A stretch of DNA of 64,000 bases from Methanohalophilus sp. RSK (lineage in GTDB: Archaea > Halobacteriota > Methanosarcinia > Methanosarcinales > Methanosarcinaceae), in NCBI RefSeq assembly GCF_003722075.1, contig NZ_RDSK01000014.1, positions 117,843-181,842 of the forward strand, read 5' to 3'. Shown piece after piece: positions 47,077 through 56,326 of this stretch; the stretch's first letter is position 1, and each line of letters begins with the position of its first letter. The position numbers were made by a program, and so were the translations under genes. Under the pieces are notes generated by a model. It was not told where the DNA came from, searched no databases, and saw only the letters and a list, made by a program, of their open reading frames with translations.

Positions 47077-48090
47077 ATGGTAGAAGTTGAAAGGGTAAGG
47101 TATTCAGACACTTCCGAACGAGAAAAAATGCGTGCTATGATAAAAGCGCGTCGTGAGAAGGAAAAGAATACTGATGTAGAGAATAAGGCACTTGAGTGCC
47201 CTGAGTGTGGTAGCCGCAATCTTGAACAGGATTACGAACGTGCAGAACTTGTATGTGCGGATTGTGGTTTAGTAGTCGATGCTGATTTTGTAGATGAAGG
47301 GCCTGAATGGCGGGCTTTTGACCATGACCAGAGGATGAAGCGCTCCCGTGTGGGTGCGCCGATGACCTACACGATACATGATAAAGGTCTCTCCACAATG
47401 ATTGATTGGAGGAACCGTGATTCTTATGGAAAGTCCATATCATCCAAGAATCGTGCCCAACTGTATCGTTTGAGGAAATGGCAGAGGCGTATCCGTGTAA
47501 GTAATGCAACTGAACGAAACCTGGCATTTGCTCTTTCAGAACTTGACCGGATGGCCTCCGCACTTGGTCTTCCCAGGACGGTTCGTGAAACAGCAGCTGT
47601 TGTTTACAGAAAAGCGGTTGACAAGAACCTGATTCGTGGTCGTAGTATTGAAGGTGTTGCCGCAGCTGCTCTGTATGCGGCATGCAGGCAGTGCAGTGTT
47701 CCAAGGACACTGGATGAGATCGGAGAAGTATCCAGGGTCAGCAGGAAAGAGATTGGTAGGACATACCGTTTCATTTCAAGGGAATTGTCCCTCAAACTCA
47801 TGCCTACTTCCCCGATAGATTACGTGCCCAGGTTCTGTTCGGGTCTCAGCCTGAAAGGCGAGGTGCAATCCCGCGGTGTAGAAATCCTGCGGCAGGCATC
47901 GGAGAAAGAATTAACAAGTGGGCGTGGGCCTACAGGTGTTGCTGCTGCGGCTATCTACATTGCCTCTATCCTGTGCGGGGAACGCCGCACACAGCGTGAG
48001 GTTGCAGACGTGGCAGGTGTGACAGAGGTTACTATCCGTAACCGTTACAAGGAACTTGCAGAGGAACTCGATATCGAGATTATCCTCTAA
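47077..48090 (+). CDS. tfb: Transcription initiation factor B (TFB)
   Basis: 337 residues. N-terminal zinc ribbon [25 protein letters not shown]-finger/linker WRAFD....R.G.P ([19 protein letters not shown]), and two cyclin repeats (about 130-225 and 228-325). It bridges TBP-TATA and RNA polymerase. GAGGT precedes the ATG. Downstream of gar1 by 47 bp. Confidence 0.97.
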   Translation: MVEVERVRYSDTSEREKMRAMIKARREKEKNTDVENKALECPECGSRNLEQDYERAELVCADCGLVVDADFVDEGPEWRAFDHDQRMKRSRVGAPMTYTIHDKGLSTMIDWRNRDSYGKSISSKNRAQLYRLRKWQRRIRVSNATERNLAFALSELDRMASALGLPRTVRETAAVVYRKAVDKNLIRGRSIEGVAAAALYAACRQCSVPRTLDEIGEVSRVSRKEIGRTYRFISRELSLKLMPTSPIDYVPRFCSGLSLKGEVQSRGVEILRQASEKELTSGRGPTGVAAAAIYIASILCGERRTQREVADVAGVTEVTIRNRYKELAEELDIEIIL

Positions 48091-48140
48091 AGTTTGGAAG
48101 GATAATTTTAATATCCTTCAACTTCTTTTCTTCCCTATAC

Positions 48141-48752
48141 ATGCTTGCAATACTGGACATGCTGTTTGTGGGATTTGTAATAGGTCTTACAGGAGCGCTT
48201 GTGCCCGGTCCAATGCTTTTTGCCACCATTGAAAGGTCTTTGAAAAAAGGATGGAGGGCAGGGCCTGAAGTTATCCTTGGCCATGCTTTGATTGAACTTT
48301 TAATTTGTATTCTCATTGTGCTGGGCCTTACATCGCTTATAGGGGATGCGGAAATGTCCGTTATATCCTTTGTAGGGGGTATGGTACTTGTTGGATTTGG
48401 TTTACTTACGATAATACAGTCCCGGAATACATCTATCGATCCAGGATTATCCGGTGGAGTCCTGGCAAACCCTGTTTCTGCAGGTATACTAACTTCGGCT
48501 TCCAATCCTTATTTCTGGATATGGTGGCTGGCTGCAGGAAGTGCACTTGTGCTCCGGGGAATGGAGATAGGCATATTTGCTGCTGTGATGTTTGTAGTCG
48601 GTCACTGGCTGGCTGATCTTGGATGGTTTTCCTTTGTTTCCACATCTCTTAGCAAGACGAGAAGTTTCTTTTCGGGAACCGTATATAGGAGTGTCCTTGC
48701 ATGTTGTGGGGTTTTCCTGATGGGATTTGGTACCTGGTTTGCCCTGGGGTGA
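48141..48752 (+). CDS. LysE-family amino acid exporter-like protein
   Basis: 203 residues, six TM helices. LysE/RhtB family features: GLTGALVPGPMLFATIERSLKKGWRAG near the N terminus and LTSASNPYFWIWWLAAGSAL mid-protein. Substrate unknown. The ATG lacks a ribosome site and a TATA-like TTTTAATATCC lies about 30 bases upstream, suggesting leaderless expression. trm5 starts 5 bases after the stop. Confidence 0.85.
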   Translation: MLAILDMLFVGFVIGLTGALVPGPMLFATIERSLKKGWRAGPEVILGHALIELLICILIVLGLTSLIGDAEMSVISFVGGMVLVGFGLLTIIQSRNTSIDPGLSGGVLANPVSAGILTSASNPYFWIWWLAAGSALVLRGMEIGIFAAVMFVVGHWLADLGWFSFVSTSLSKTRSFFSGTVYRSVLACCGVFLMGFGTWFALG

Positions 48753-48756
48753 TTTG

Positions 48757-49752
48757 ATGGAACGTTTGTGTGTGAAAGTGAAAAAACGATTTGGGGAACC
48801 TGTCAGGCAGGCACTGGCGGAGATGGATTTACTGGATAATTCATACAGGCTGTCTGCGGATGATGAATGTCTGTATGTGCCTGTTATGGATGAGTGTCCG
48901 GAAGGCGTCTGTTCAAATCTTCCCCATGCGGCAGATCTGGTCAAGCATGACCTGCAACCCAATAAGAAACAGATCACTCCCGAAGGTTTACTTGGTTTTT
49001 CTCCCTCTTTTGAAATTGTGGGGGATATTGCGATTCTTGACGGCGATGAAGAGGAACCTGAAAAAGTTGCCCGGGCTCTTCTGGAATTTCGAAAGAGTCT
49101 GCGTGTGGTTTTACAGGAGGAATCAGGGATCACAGGGGAATTTCGGGTACGCAGGTTCTGGCTGGTTGCCGGAGAAGACAGGACTGAGACGGTGCACCGG
49201 GATCATGGATGCAGGTATCTGGTGGATGTCGCGAAGGTTTATTTTACTCCCAGGCTTTCCACGGAACGCCAACGGGTGGTTTTGCAGCTGAAACCGGATG
49301 ATGTTGTTGTGGATATGTTTGCAGGTGTGGGTCCATACAGTATCCCGGCGGCCAAAAAATGTGGTTATGTGTATGCGATAGATAAAAATCCGCAGGCAGT
49401 TGAGTACCTGCAAAAAAACATCGAACTCAACCGCCTGGGTAATGTTGAAGCCTTCGTGGCAGACGCCTGTGATCTTCCGGGGATGCTGGGTCAGGTAGCA
49501 GACCATGTAATCATGAACCTGCCCCATAATGCCTGTGATTTTGTCAATGAGGCCGTGGCCCTGACCAAACCCGGAGGTATAATCCATTATTATGCAATGG
49601 CACACGAAGATGATCTTTTTGGTCCCTCTCTTTGCCTGATCGAAGAGGCCGCAAAAAAAGCAAGTAGGGAATTTGAAGTGCTGGCTACTCGCTCGGTCCG
49701 TTCGTATGCCCCGCATCAGTACAATATATGTATCGATGTGCGGATTGATTGA
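48757..49752 (+). CDS. trm5: tRNA (guanine37-N1)-methyltransferase Trm5
   Basis: 331 residues from ATG 48757 (GGGGTGA upstream). Methylates G37 next to the anticodon to prevent frameshifting. Family signature TVHRDHGCRYLVDVAKVYFTPRLSTER, SAM loop VVDMFAGVGPYSIPAAKK, and NLPHNACDFVNEA. The N-terminal D1 domain is short or partial. A tRNA-Thr gene follows 62 bp downstream. Confidence 0.95.
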   Translation: MERLCVKVKKRFGEPVRQALAEMDLLDNSYRLSADDECLYVPVMDECPEGVCSNLPHAADLVKHDLQPNKKQITPEGLLGFSPSFEIVGDIAILDGDEEEPEKVARALLEFRKSLRVVLQEESGITGEFRVRRFWLVAGEDRTETVHRDHGCRYLVDVAKVYFTPRLSTERQRVVLQLKPDDVVVDMFAGVGPYSIPAAKKCGYVYAIDKNPQAVEYLQKNIELNRLGNVEAFVADACDLPGMLGQVADHVIMNLPHNACDFVNEAVALTKPGGIIHYYAMAHEDDLFGPSLCLIEEAAKKASREFEVLATRSVRSYAPHQYNICIDVRID

Positions 49753-49765
49753 TATACAGACAAGA

Positions 49766-49786
49766 TAGCGAAATGGTTAAATCCTA
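49766..49786 (+). promoter_or_regulatory. TATA-like element before tRNA-Thr
   Basis: GCGAAATGGTTAAATCC, a BRE-like plus TATA-like stretch, is centred about 35-40 bases before the tRNA. Confidence 0.4.
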
Positions 49787-49814
49787 ATATCCGTATCTGG
49801 ATACGCCTCTGTGT

Positions 49815-49886
49815 GCCGTCGTGGCTTAGTGGTATAGCGGCTGATTCGTAATCAGCAGGCCGGGGGTTCGAATCCCCCCGACGGCT
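49815..49886 (+). tRNA. tRNA-Thr (anticodon CGT)
   Basis: Full cloverleaf: acceptor GCCGTCG/CGACGGC, D arm GCT...AGC, anticodon stem GCTGA/TCAGC with loop TTCGTAA (CGT, reads ACG), T stem GGGGG/CCCCC with TTCGAAT, discriminator T. CCA is not encoded and no intron is present. It marks the left edge of an accessory stretch; no repeated copy of its 3' end was found nearby. Confidence 0.95.
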
Positions 49887-50026
49887 TTAAACCTGCAGTA
49901 CCAATCCTACCCCCTTTGAATGGTCAAAAGAGGTGGATTTTCTTATTTGCTTTTTTCGAATTCTTAATAAGATCTTTATACTTGTCGGGGTTATTGTTTA
50001 GAAGCACTATTAATTCTGGAGCAAAA

Positions 50027-50077
50027 ATGATTCCTGCTGAGTTCCTCGTCGTGTTCTTTGGACTGATTTCGATTTGA
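50027..50077 (+). CDS. Putative 16-residue hydrophobic peptide
   Basis: ATG with GGAG 5-6 bases upstream encodes MIPAEFLVVFFGLISI. Its N terminus resembles that of the 26-residue peptide at 50596, on the other side of the PH-domain gene. Could be a micro-membrane peptide or a decayed copy. Support is only the ribosome site and the similarity. Confidence 0.3.
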   Translation: MIPAEFLVVFFGLISI

Positions 50078-50175
50078 CGGCAGGGCCCTTTGAAATTATT
50101 AGATATGTTTATATCTGTAGTAGTATTTTTATTATTACCGTTTAGTAATTAAGTAAAGAATGGAGTAATGATTGT

Positions 50176-50550
50176 ATGGGACTTTCTGGTATTTTTGGTA
50201 ATGCAGGTGTTGTTGAACCTGAGAAATTGGAATCGGATTATGGACAACTTATGTGTGACGGGGAAACAATAGAGATTGGATTTGTTGTTATTCGTGACAC
50301 TTTCATTTTCACAAATAAACGGTTAATTGTCGTTGATGTGCAGGGAGTTACGGGTAAGAAAAGAAGTTATCTGTCCATTCCCTATGACAAGATATCAAAA
50401 TACAGCATTGAAACTGCAGGGCATTTCGATCTGGATGCAGAACTTAAGATATGGATTGGTAGTGATCCACGGCCGATTGAAAAGACCTTCAACAAAAAAG
50501 TGGATATCTATGAGTTGCAGAAAGTATTGTCCACTCATGTGCTTGGCTGA
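50176..50550 (+). CDS. Bacterial-type PH-domain protein (YvbH/PF08000-like)
   Basis: 124 residues, a single beta-rich PH domain: GETIEIGFVVIRDTFIFTNKRLIVVDVQGVTGKKRSYLSIPYDKISKYSIETAG is the characteristic strand series (residues about 28-80), followed by a C-terminal helix. No TM segment. Role unknown; relatives often associate with membranes or membrane proteins. Flanked by two short hydrophobic peptides. A TATA-like GTTTATATC lies about 65 bases upstream. Confidence 0.8.
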   Translation: MGLSGIFGNAGVVEPEKLESDYGQLMCDGETIEIGFVVIRDTFIFTNKRLIVVDVQGVTGKKRSYLSIPYDKISKYSIETAGHFDLDAELKIWIGSDPRPIEKTFNKKVDIYELQKVLSTHVLG

Positions 50551-50595
50551 TTTTATCGGATTATGATTTTTTATTTAGCAAGGTGGGCTACCTGT

Positions 50596-50676
50596 ATGCC
50601 CGCTGAATTTATTTTTATTATTTTTACAGGAGTTTTTCTGTGTTTGTTAACCCGGGTTGCTATTGCAGGGGTTTAA
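50596..50676 (+). CDS. Putative 26-residue membrane peptide
   Basis: ATG preceded by GGTGGG at 7-8 bases; MPAEFIFIIFTGVFLCLLTR then VAIAGV and stop. One TM-length helix. Same MxPAEF-type start as the peptide at 50027, 46 bases after the PH-domain gene. No database family is known to me. Confidence 0.4.
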   Translation: MPAEFIFIIFTGVFLCLLTRVAIAGV

Positions 50677-50767
50677 CGGTTTGTTGTTTTTGGAATAACT
50701 AATGCAATAAAATTATATGCATTGTATTATTTCCCCTATGTATTATCACAATTAATGAGAGATCACA

Positions 50768-52300
50768 ATGGCCAGGGAATCAACGGGTGAGAATATCAAT
50801 TTTGAGGAAAAGTTGTGGCAGACTGCAGATAAACTCCGGAATAATATGGATGCTGCGGAGTATAAGCATGTCGTATTGGGCTTGATTTTCCTGAAGTATA
50901 TTTCCGATGCTTTCGAGGAGAAGTACACTGAACTCAAAGAGGACGAGTGGGCCGATCCTGAGGATCAGGATGAGTACCTGGCCGAGAATATTTTCTGGGT
51001 GCCGCCGGAAGCCCGCTGGGAGTACCTGCAGAACAATGCCAAGAGACCGAATATCGGCAGGCTTGTCGATGATGCGATGGCTGCGATTGAGAGGGATAAT
51101 TCCACCCTGAAAGGTGTGCTGCCGAAGAATTATGCCCGGGAGGCGCTGGATAAGCAGCGGCTCGGGGAGTTGATCGACCTGATCGGTACGATAGGACTGG
51201 GAGATCGGGAAAACCGCAGCAGGGATGTGCTGGGCAGGGTTTACGAGTATTTCCTGGGCAGGTTTGCGGATGCAGAAGGCAAGCGTGGCGGCCAGTTCTA
51301 TACCCCGCGCAGCATTGTGAGGGTGCTGACCGAGATGATCGAGCCGTACCACGGCAGGGTGTACGATCCGTGCTGTGGCTCGGGCGGGATGTTTGTGCAG
51401 AGCGAGAAGTTCATTGAGGCCCACGGTGGCAGGGTTGATGATATCGCGGTGTACGGGCAGGAGTCCAACCAGACGACCTGGCGGTTGTGCAAGATGAACC
51501 TGGCCATCAGGGGCATAGATGGTAATATCCAGTGGGGCGATTCCTTCCATGATGACCGGCACAGGGACCTGAAGGCGGATTTCATCCTGTCCAATCCGCC
51601 GTTTAATGATTCGGACTGGAAGGGCGACCAGCTGGCCGATGACAGCAGGTGGCAGTTTGGCAGGCCGCCGAAGGGCAATGCGAATTTTGCCTGGGTGCAG
51701 CATTACATCCACCATCTCTCCCCTACAGGCATTGCGGGGTTTGTGCTGGCCAATGGTTCGATGTCCTCAAATACTGCAGGCGAGGGTAAGATTCGCAAAA
51801 GTATTGTGGAAGAGGACCTGGTGGATTGCATGATAGCCCTGCCGGGCCAGTTGTTCTACAATACGGGCATCCCGGCCTGCCTGTGGTTTGTGACCCGCGA
51901 CAAGCAGAATAACAAGTTCCGGGACCGCCGGGGTGAGGTGCTGTTCATCGATGCCCGGGAGATGGGTTTCTTGCGGGATCGCACCCACCGGGAACTCACG
52001 GATGAGGAGATTAAGCAGATCGCCGACACCTACCATGCCTGGCGCGGTGAGGATGTCGGATTTACGTATGAGGATGTCCCCGGCTTTTCCAAGTCCGCAA
52101 ACCTCGAGGAGATCGCAAAGCACGACCACATCCTGACCCCGGGCCGTTATGTGGGCTTTGCCGAGGAGGAAGAGGACGATGAGCCCTTCGAGGAGAAGAT
52201 GGAGCGGCTGACGACTCAATTGGCGGAGCAGTTCAGGGAGTCCCGGGAGCTGGAAGAGCGGATTAAGGAGAATTTGAAGGGGATTGGGTATGTCTCTTAA
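50768..52300 (+). CDS. hsdM: Type I restriction-modification DNA methyltransferase subunit
   Basis: 510 residues. N-terminal HsdM domain ([38 protein letters not shown]), SAM motif [10 protein letters not shown] and catalytic NPPF, adenine-N6 type. Clearly GC-rich compared with its neighbours. It runs 11 bases into the next gene, a PIN-domain protein, rather than directly into hsdS. With HsdS it should methylate a bipartite DNA site. No intact hsdR exists here. A TATA-like AAAATTATATGC lies at about 50707-50718. Confidence 0.96.
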   Translation: MARESTGENINFEEKLWQTADKLRNNMDAAEYKHVVLGLIFLKYISDAFEEKYTELKEDEWADPEDQDEYLAENIFWVPPEARWEYLQNNAKRPNIGRLVDDAMAAIERDNSTLKGVLPKNYAREALDKQRLGELIDLIGTIGLGDRENRSRDVLGRVYEYFLGRFADAEGKRGGQFYTPRSIVRVLTEMIEPYHGRVYDPCCGSGGMFVQSEKFIEAHGGRVDDIAVYGQESNQTTWRLCKMNLAIRGIDGNIQWGDSFHDDRHRDLKADFILSNPPFNDSDWKGDQLADDSRWQFGRPPKGNANFAWVQHYIHHLSPTGIAGFVLANGSMSSNTAGEGKIRKSIVEEDLVDCMIALPGQLFYNTGIPACLWFVTRDKQNNKFRDRRGEVLFIDAREMGFLRDRTHRELTDEEIKQIADTYHAWRGEDVGFTYEDVPGFSKSANLEEIAKHDHILTPGRYVGFAEEEEDDEPFEEKMERLTTQLAEQFRESRELEERIKENLKGIGYVS

Positions 52301-53318
52301 TTGGAATACATTTGTTTTTTTTGATACAAACTGTCTGAGATCTACTAAGAATGGTAAAGTTATTTATGATTCTTTCGATTTTAGTCTTGACTATGAAAAA
52401 TTGGAGGAATTTATTTCGGAAAATGAACTTTCCGATAGTGTACATTTGGGAGTATCGAGTATTGTAATTGAAGAATTAAAAAAACAAAAAGTTGAAGCTT
52501 ACCATGAAGATGTCAAAGAGTTTCAGAAGAGTATGCGTGAACTAGAAACTATTAAAGATCGTCTATCTAAAATTCATGAAGCATGCTATATTCAGGAAAG
52601 TAATGTGCCACAAGTTTCAATATCTGATATGAATTCCTATATCTCTAATTGTGCTGGGGATTTTTTAGATGAGAAGAATATAAGTATAGTTGATTTTCCA
52701 GAGGCTAAGTTAGAAATTGTTTTTAAAAACATAATTAGAAGAGCTTTGGAAAGAAATCATCCTTTTAAAGAAGCACGTAATGGTAAGAAACTATACAAGG
52801 ATGCTGGATTTAAAGATGTACTTATCTGGGAATCTTTATTGCATTATCCATATATTAATAATTATGATTTAATTATATTTGTTAGTAATGATGATGACTT
52901 CAGAATGTGTGAACAAGAATTTATTGACAAATTTGACAAACATTTTGAACATTGCAATACTTGTACAGAAGTAATTGATAAATTAACAGATACTTATTTT
53001 ATGGGCAATATAAATTATGCAAAAATTATTATTTTTGCTCATGGCGAATATTTCAATGATTTCTTAAGAGTCCAGCTTTCGGAATTTGATAATATTATCT
53101 TGGATGACAAACAATATGATGTAACTGATTTCCAAATACTTAATTCTTGTAAATCTGTATTTGAAGATGAATATGGCTCTTTTTTTGTAAAATCATTATT
53201 ACAAATTCAATATTTAGATGAAAATGGAAAAAAGCAAAAAAGTGATTTTGAAGCAGATACAATGCTAGATGATACTCTTGCTCCTGAATATACATCTTTC
53301 GATGAGGTGTTTGAGTGA
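52290..53318 (+). CDS. PIN-like domain protein (DUF4935 type) inserted between hsdM and hsdS
   Basis: 342 residues from ATG 52290, inside the hsdM 3' end with GGGG/GGGT ribosome-like sequence upstream. PIN-fold nuclease features: FFDTN (Asp12), a conserved Glu in [18 protein letters not shown] and FVSNDDDF, a plausible acidic metal site in the first 215 residues. The C-terminal 120 residues are unassigned. Strongly AT-rich, unlike hsdM. Its TGA overlaps the hsdS ATG by one base, so translation is coupled on both sides. Likely RNase or DNase; role with the modification complex is inference. Confidence 0.75.
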   Translation: MSLNWNTFVFFDTNCLRSTKNGKVIYDSFDFSLDYEKLEEFISENELSDSVHLGVSSIVIEELKKQKVEAYHEDVKEFQKSMRELETIKDRLSKIHEACYIQESNVPQVSISDMNSYISNCAGDFLDEKNISIVDFPEAKLEIVFKNIIRRALERNHPFKEARNGKKLYKDAGFKDVLIWESLLHYPYINNYDLIIFVSNDDDFRMCEQEFIDKFDKHFEHCNTCTEVIDKLTDTYFMGNINYAKIIIFAHGEYFNDFLRVQLSEFDNIILDDKQYDVTDFQILNSCKSVFEDEYGSFFVKSLLQIQYLDENGKKQKSDFEADTMLDDTLAPEYTSFDEVFE

Positions 53319-54667
53319 TGAAACAAGAATCTCACTTACAACGAAAAATAAATCTCAAAAAAACTGATGTTGGTACTATTCCTGAAGGTTGGGATGTAGT
53401 AAGAATTAATCAGATTAAATCAAATAAAAAATATGCTATTGCAATGGGTCCCTTTGGTTCAAATATTACAAAAGATAATTTTATTCCATCAGGTATACCT
53501 GTAATTCGAGGTACAAATTTAGAAGATTTCAAATTTAAAGAAGAAGACTTTGTTTATTTAAGCGAAACGAAGGCAGACGAATTAAAGGCTAGTAATGCCT
53601 TCCCAAAAGATATTGTAATCACTCATCGAGGTACACTTGGACAGGTTGGTATCATTCCAGAAAACTCAAATTATTCTCGTTATGTGGTTTCACAAAGTCA
53701 AATGAAACTATCATGTGATGAAAATATTGTAAATCCTTATTTTGTGTATTATTTTTTGAAATCCAAGAGAGGTCAACATCTTTTGTTGTTGAATAAATCT
53801 CAAACAGGTGTTCCTGCCATTGCAAGACCTACTACCTCATTAAAAGGAATAAAAATACCTTTCCCAAATTTTGATGAGCAAAATGCAATCGTTGATATTT
53901 TAAGGTCCTTGGACGACAAGATCGAACTCAACCGCCGGATGAACGCCACCCTCGAGCAGATCGCACAGGCCATCTTCAAGCAATGGTTCATCGATTTCGA
54001 ATTCCCGGATGAGAACGGGCAGCCCTACAAATCCAGCGGCGGTGAGATGGTGGAGTCGGAGCTGGGGAGGATTCCGCGAGGGTGGGAAGTAAAGGAGCTA
54101 AAAAATTTTGGTAATATAATATGTGGAAAAACACCATCAAAGAAAATACATGATTACTATGAAGACGGAACTATTTCATTTATTAAAATTCCAGATATGA
54201 GGAATAAAATATTCCCTATTGATACTGAAGATAAATTATCTAAAAAAGGTGCAGAAGCAATTTACAAGAAAAAGGTCCCTGCAAATTCAGTTTGTGTAAG
54301 TTGCATTGCAACTGTTGGTTTAGTTTGCTTGACAAATGAGGAAGCATATACAAATCAGCAGATCAACTCTATCATTCCAGTTTCGAGTGTGAGTCCTTAC
54401 TATCTTTATTTTGCTATGAGAGAACTATACGAAAAGTTACATTTGTGGGCTAGTGGTGGTTCGGCGACACTTAACCTCAATACAAAACAATTCTCTGGAA
54501 TAAAGATAGTTATGCCACCAGCAGATGTCATGGTAAAATTCGATGATCAGAATGATTCCATTTTCAAGAAAATACTTTGTAACTCTGTAGAAAGCAAAGT
54601 ACTTTCTCAAACCCGCGATTTATTGCTTCCTAGACTAATGTCTGGTAAAATTAGGATTCCAGTTTGA
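53318..54667 (+). CDS. hsdS: Type I restriction-modification specificity subunit
   Basis: 449 residues. Two target-recognition domains (about 15-195 and 245-430), each beginning with a G.IP.GW(E/D)V motif (TIPEGWDVV; RIPRGWEVKE), separated and followed by conserved helices (DDKIELNRRMNATLEQIAQAIFKQWF; SQTRDLLLPRLMSGKI). The central conserved region (about 53910-54090) is GC-rich, whereas both recognition domains are AT-rich, a mosaic pointing to domain exchange. ATG shares a base with the preceding stop. Confidence 0.94.
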   Translation: MKQESHLQRKINLKKTDVGTIPEGWDVVRINQIKSNKKYAIAMGPFGSNITKDNFIPSGIPVIRGTNLEDFKFKEEDFVYLSETKADELKASNAFPKDIVITHRGTLGQVGIIPENSNYSRYVVSQSQMKLSCDENIVNPYFVYYFLKSKRGQHLLLLNKSQTGVPAIARPTTSLKGIKIPFPNFDEQNAIVDILRSLDDKIELNRRMNATLEQIAQAIFKQWFIDFEFPDENGQPYKSSGGEMVESELGRIPRGWEVKELKNFGNIICGKTPSKKIHDYYEDGTISFIKIPDMRNKIFPIDTEDKLSKKGAEAIYKKKVPANSVCVSCIATVGLVCLTNEEAYTNQQINSIIPVSSVSPYYLYFAMRELYEKLHLWASGGSATLNLNTKQFSGIKIVMPPADVMVKFDDQNDSIFKKILCNSVESKVLSQTRDLLLPRLMSGKIRIPV

Positions 54668-54706
54668 GGTTAAAGTATGAATACATCTTGAATATCTTTA
54701 AAAGTT

Positions 54707-54825
54707 ACTTTTTATGGTATATAAGTTAGAATAAGCAAATTATCGCCACATAAACCCATAAGTGTATAAAAAAATAAATTTTATATCTATTTGATGAATT
54801 GACTATTTATATAACTTATATTGGA
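54707..54825 (+). promoter_or_regulatory. Candidate promoters for the TM-MBL pair
   Basis: The 165-bp gap after hsdS is very AT-rich. TATGGTATATAAG (about 54714-54726) and ATTTATATAACTTATA (54805-54820) are TATA-like; GGAG at 54823-54826 is the ribosome site. No gene seen. Confidence 0.4.
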
Positions 54826-54832
54826 GAAATTC

Positions 54833-55318
54833 ATGAAGACCTTTATAGATAAATTATCGTCTTATAACTTATTTAATTACTTATTTCCGGGAATTATATT
54901 TGCAGTAATGTCTGAAAAAATAACTCCATATTCATTTTTGCAAGATGATATTGTTGTTGGTTTCTTTGTTTATTATTTCATTGGATTAGTAGTAAGCAGA
55001 TTCGGGTCATTGGTGGCTGAGCCCATTTTAATTAAAGCAAAATTTTTGAAATTTGCTACATATGATGACTATGTCAAAGTCTCTCAAAAAGACCCTAAAG
55101 TTGAATTGTTGTCAGAAGTAAACAACATGTATAGAACAATTAGTTCATTATTTATTCTTTTAGTTTTTCTTAAGCTATATTCATTAGTTGAATACAGCTG
55201 TCCAATAATAAAGCATTCAAGATTTCTTCTTTTAGCACTAATTATGCTAATTACCTTCTTATTTTCTTATAAAAAACAAACAATTTATATTACAAACCGC
55301 ATTAATACAAAAAAGTGA
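54833..55318 (+). CDS. Small integral membrane protein paired with an MBL-fold gene
   Basis: 161 residues from ATG 54833 (GGAG upstream; TTG 54821 rejected). Three to four predicted TM helices: NYLFPGIIFAVMS, VVGFFVYYFIGLVVSRFG, SSLFILLVFLKLYSL and FLLLALIMLITFLFS. A charged segment (about 75-105) lies between helices 2 and 3 and should face the cytoplasm. No known family recognised. Four bases before the metallo-beta-lactamase-fold gene, so the pair is almost certainly one unit. AT-rich composition suggests transfer. Confidence 0.65.
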   Translation: MKTFIDKLSSYNLFNYLFPGIIFAVMSEKITPYSFLQDDIVVGFFVYYFIGLVVSRFGSLVAEPILIKAKFLKFATYDDYVKVSQKDPKVELLSEVNNMYRTISSLFILLVFLKLYSLVEYSCPIIKHSRFLLLALIMLITFLFSYKKQTIYITNRINTKK

Positions 55319-55322
55319 TTAT

Positions 55323-56201
55323 ATGAGTTTAATAAAATCATTTTCTGTCGGTGCTGGGGATATGTTTTACATAAAGCATAATTCTGATAATTTTTCGATT
55401 ATAGACTGCTCTTTAAATGATGAAAATAAAGATAAAATAATTAGTGAAATTAAAATAATGTCTAAAGACAAAAATATCACTCGCTTTATTTCCACTCATC
55501 CAGATGAAGACCACATTGGTGGGTTACATTACCTTGATGATGAGATAAATATTTTTAATTTTTATTGTGTCAAGAATGAAGCAATCAAAGACATTATCAC
55601 TCCTAGTTTCAAAATATATTGTGAATTGAGAGATTCTGATAAAGTTTTTAATATTTTTAAAGATTGTTCTCGGAAATGGATGAATGTAAGTGATGATGTT
55701 AGGGGGTCTTCAGGCATTAATATTCTATGGCCAAATACAAATAATAAGTTTTACAAAGATGCTTTAGATATTGTTAAGAATGGAGGTAGCCCAAATAATA
55801 TTTCTCCAATTATAAGTTATAAATTGGATAAGGGTGTAACAATGATTTGGATGGGGGACTTAGAATTTACTTTCATGGATAAAATAAAGGATATATTAAA
55901 ATTGCCACAAGTTGATATATTGTTTGCTCCCCATCATAGTAGAAAAAGTGGTAAAATGCCTAAAGAATTATTGGATTGTTTAAATCCAAAAATTATAATA
56001 ATTGGCGAAGGTCCTCATGAAAATTTGAATTATCATGGAGATTACAATACAATAACTCAAAATTCAGCTGGTGACATAACATTTGATTGCCAGCAATATA
56101 AAGTTCATATTTATGTTTCTAATGAAAAATATTCTGTTAAATTTCTTGATGATGAAAAGATGACAAATTTTAGTGGTTATATTGGTACTTTGAATTTGTA
56201 A
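55323..56201 (+). CDS. Metallo-beta-lactamase-fold hydrolase (ComEC/Rec2-like MBL)
   Basis: 292 residues. Zinc site: H59-x-D61-x-D63-H64 (STHPDEDHIGG), a later Asp in MIWMGDLEF (about 179) and His in APHHSRKSG (about 204). The order matches the MBL domain of ComEC-type proteins, which act on nucleic acids; here it is a free-standing enzyme beside a membrane protein. No signal peptide. Nuclease or phosphodiesterase activity is the likely role. AT-rich, in the accessory stretch. Confidence 0.78.
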   Translation: MSLIKSFSVGAGDMFYIKHNSDNFSIIDCSLNDENKDKIISEIKIMSKDKNITRFISTHPDEDHIGGLHYLDDEINIFNFYCVKNEAIKDIITPSFKIYCELRDSDKVFNIFKDCSRKWMNVSDDVRGSSGINILWPNTNNKFYKDALDIVKNGGSPNNISPIISYKLDKGVTMIWMGDLEFTFMDKIKDILKLPQVDILFAPHHSRKSGKMPKELLDCLNPKIIIIGEGPHENLNYHGDYNTITQNSAGDITFDCQQYKVHIYVSNEKYSVKFLDDEKMTNFSGYIGTLNL

Positions 56202-56326
56202 AATAAAAGTAATAAAGATAATTTCATTCTCAAATGCAAGTAATTCTATGAAAAACATTCTGTTGGAATAAATATTTAGCTCAAAGTAAAAATTCCCTTT
56301 TCTAAATTGGTTATGGGGGAAATATA

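Noticed and set aside
47135..47710. 191-codon minus-strand frame opposite tfb
   Set aside because: Antisense shadow of a conserved gene with low-complexity His/Ser-rich translation.
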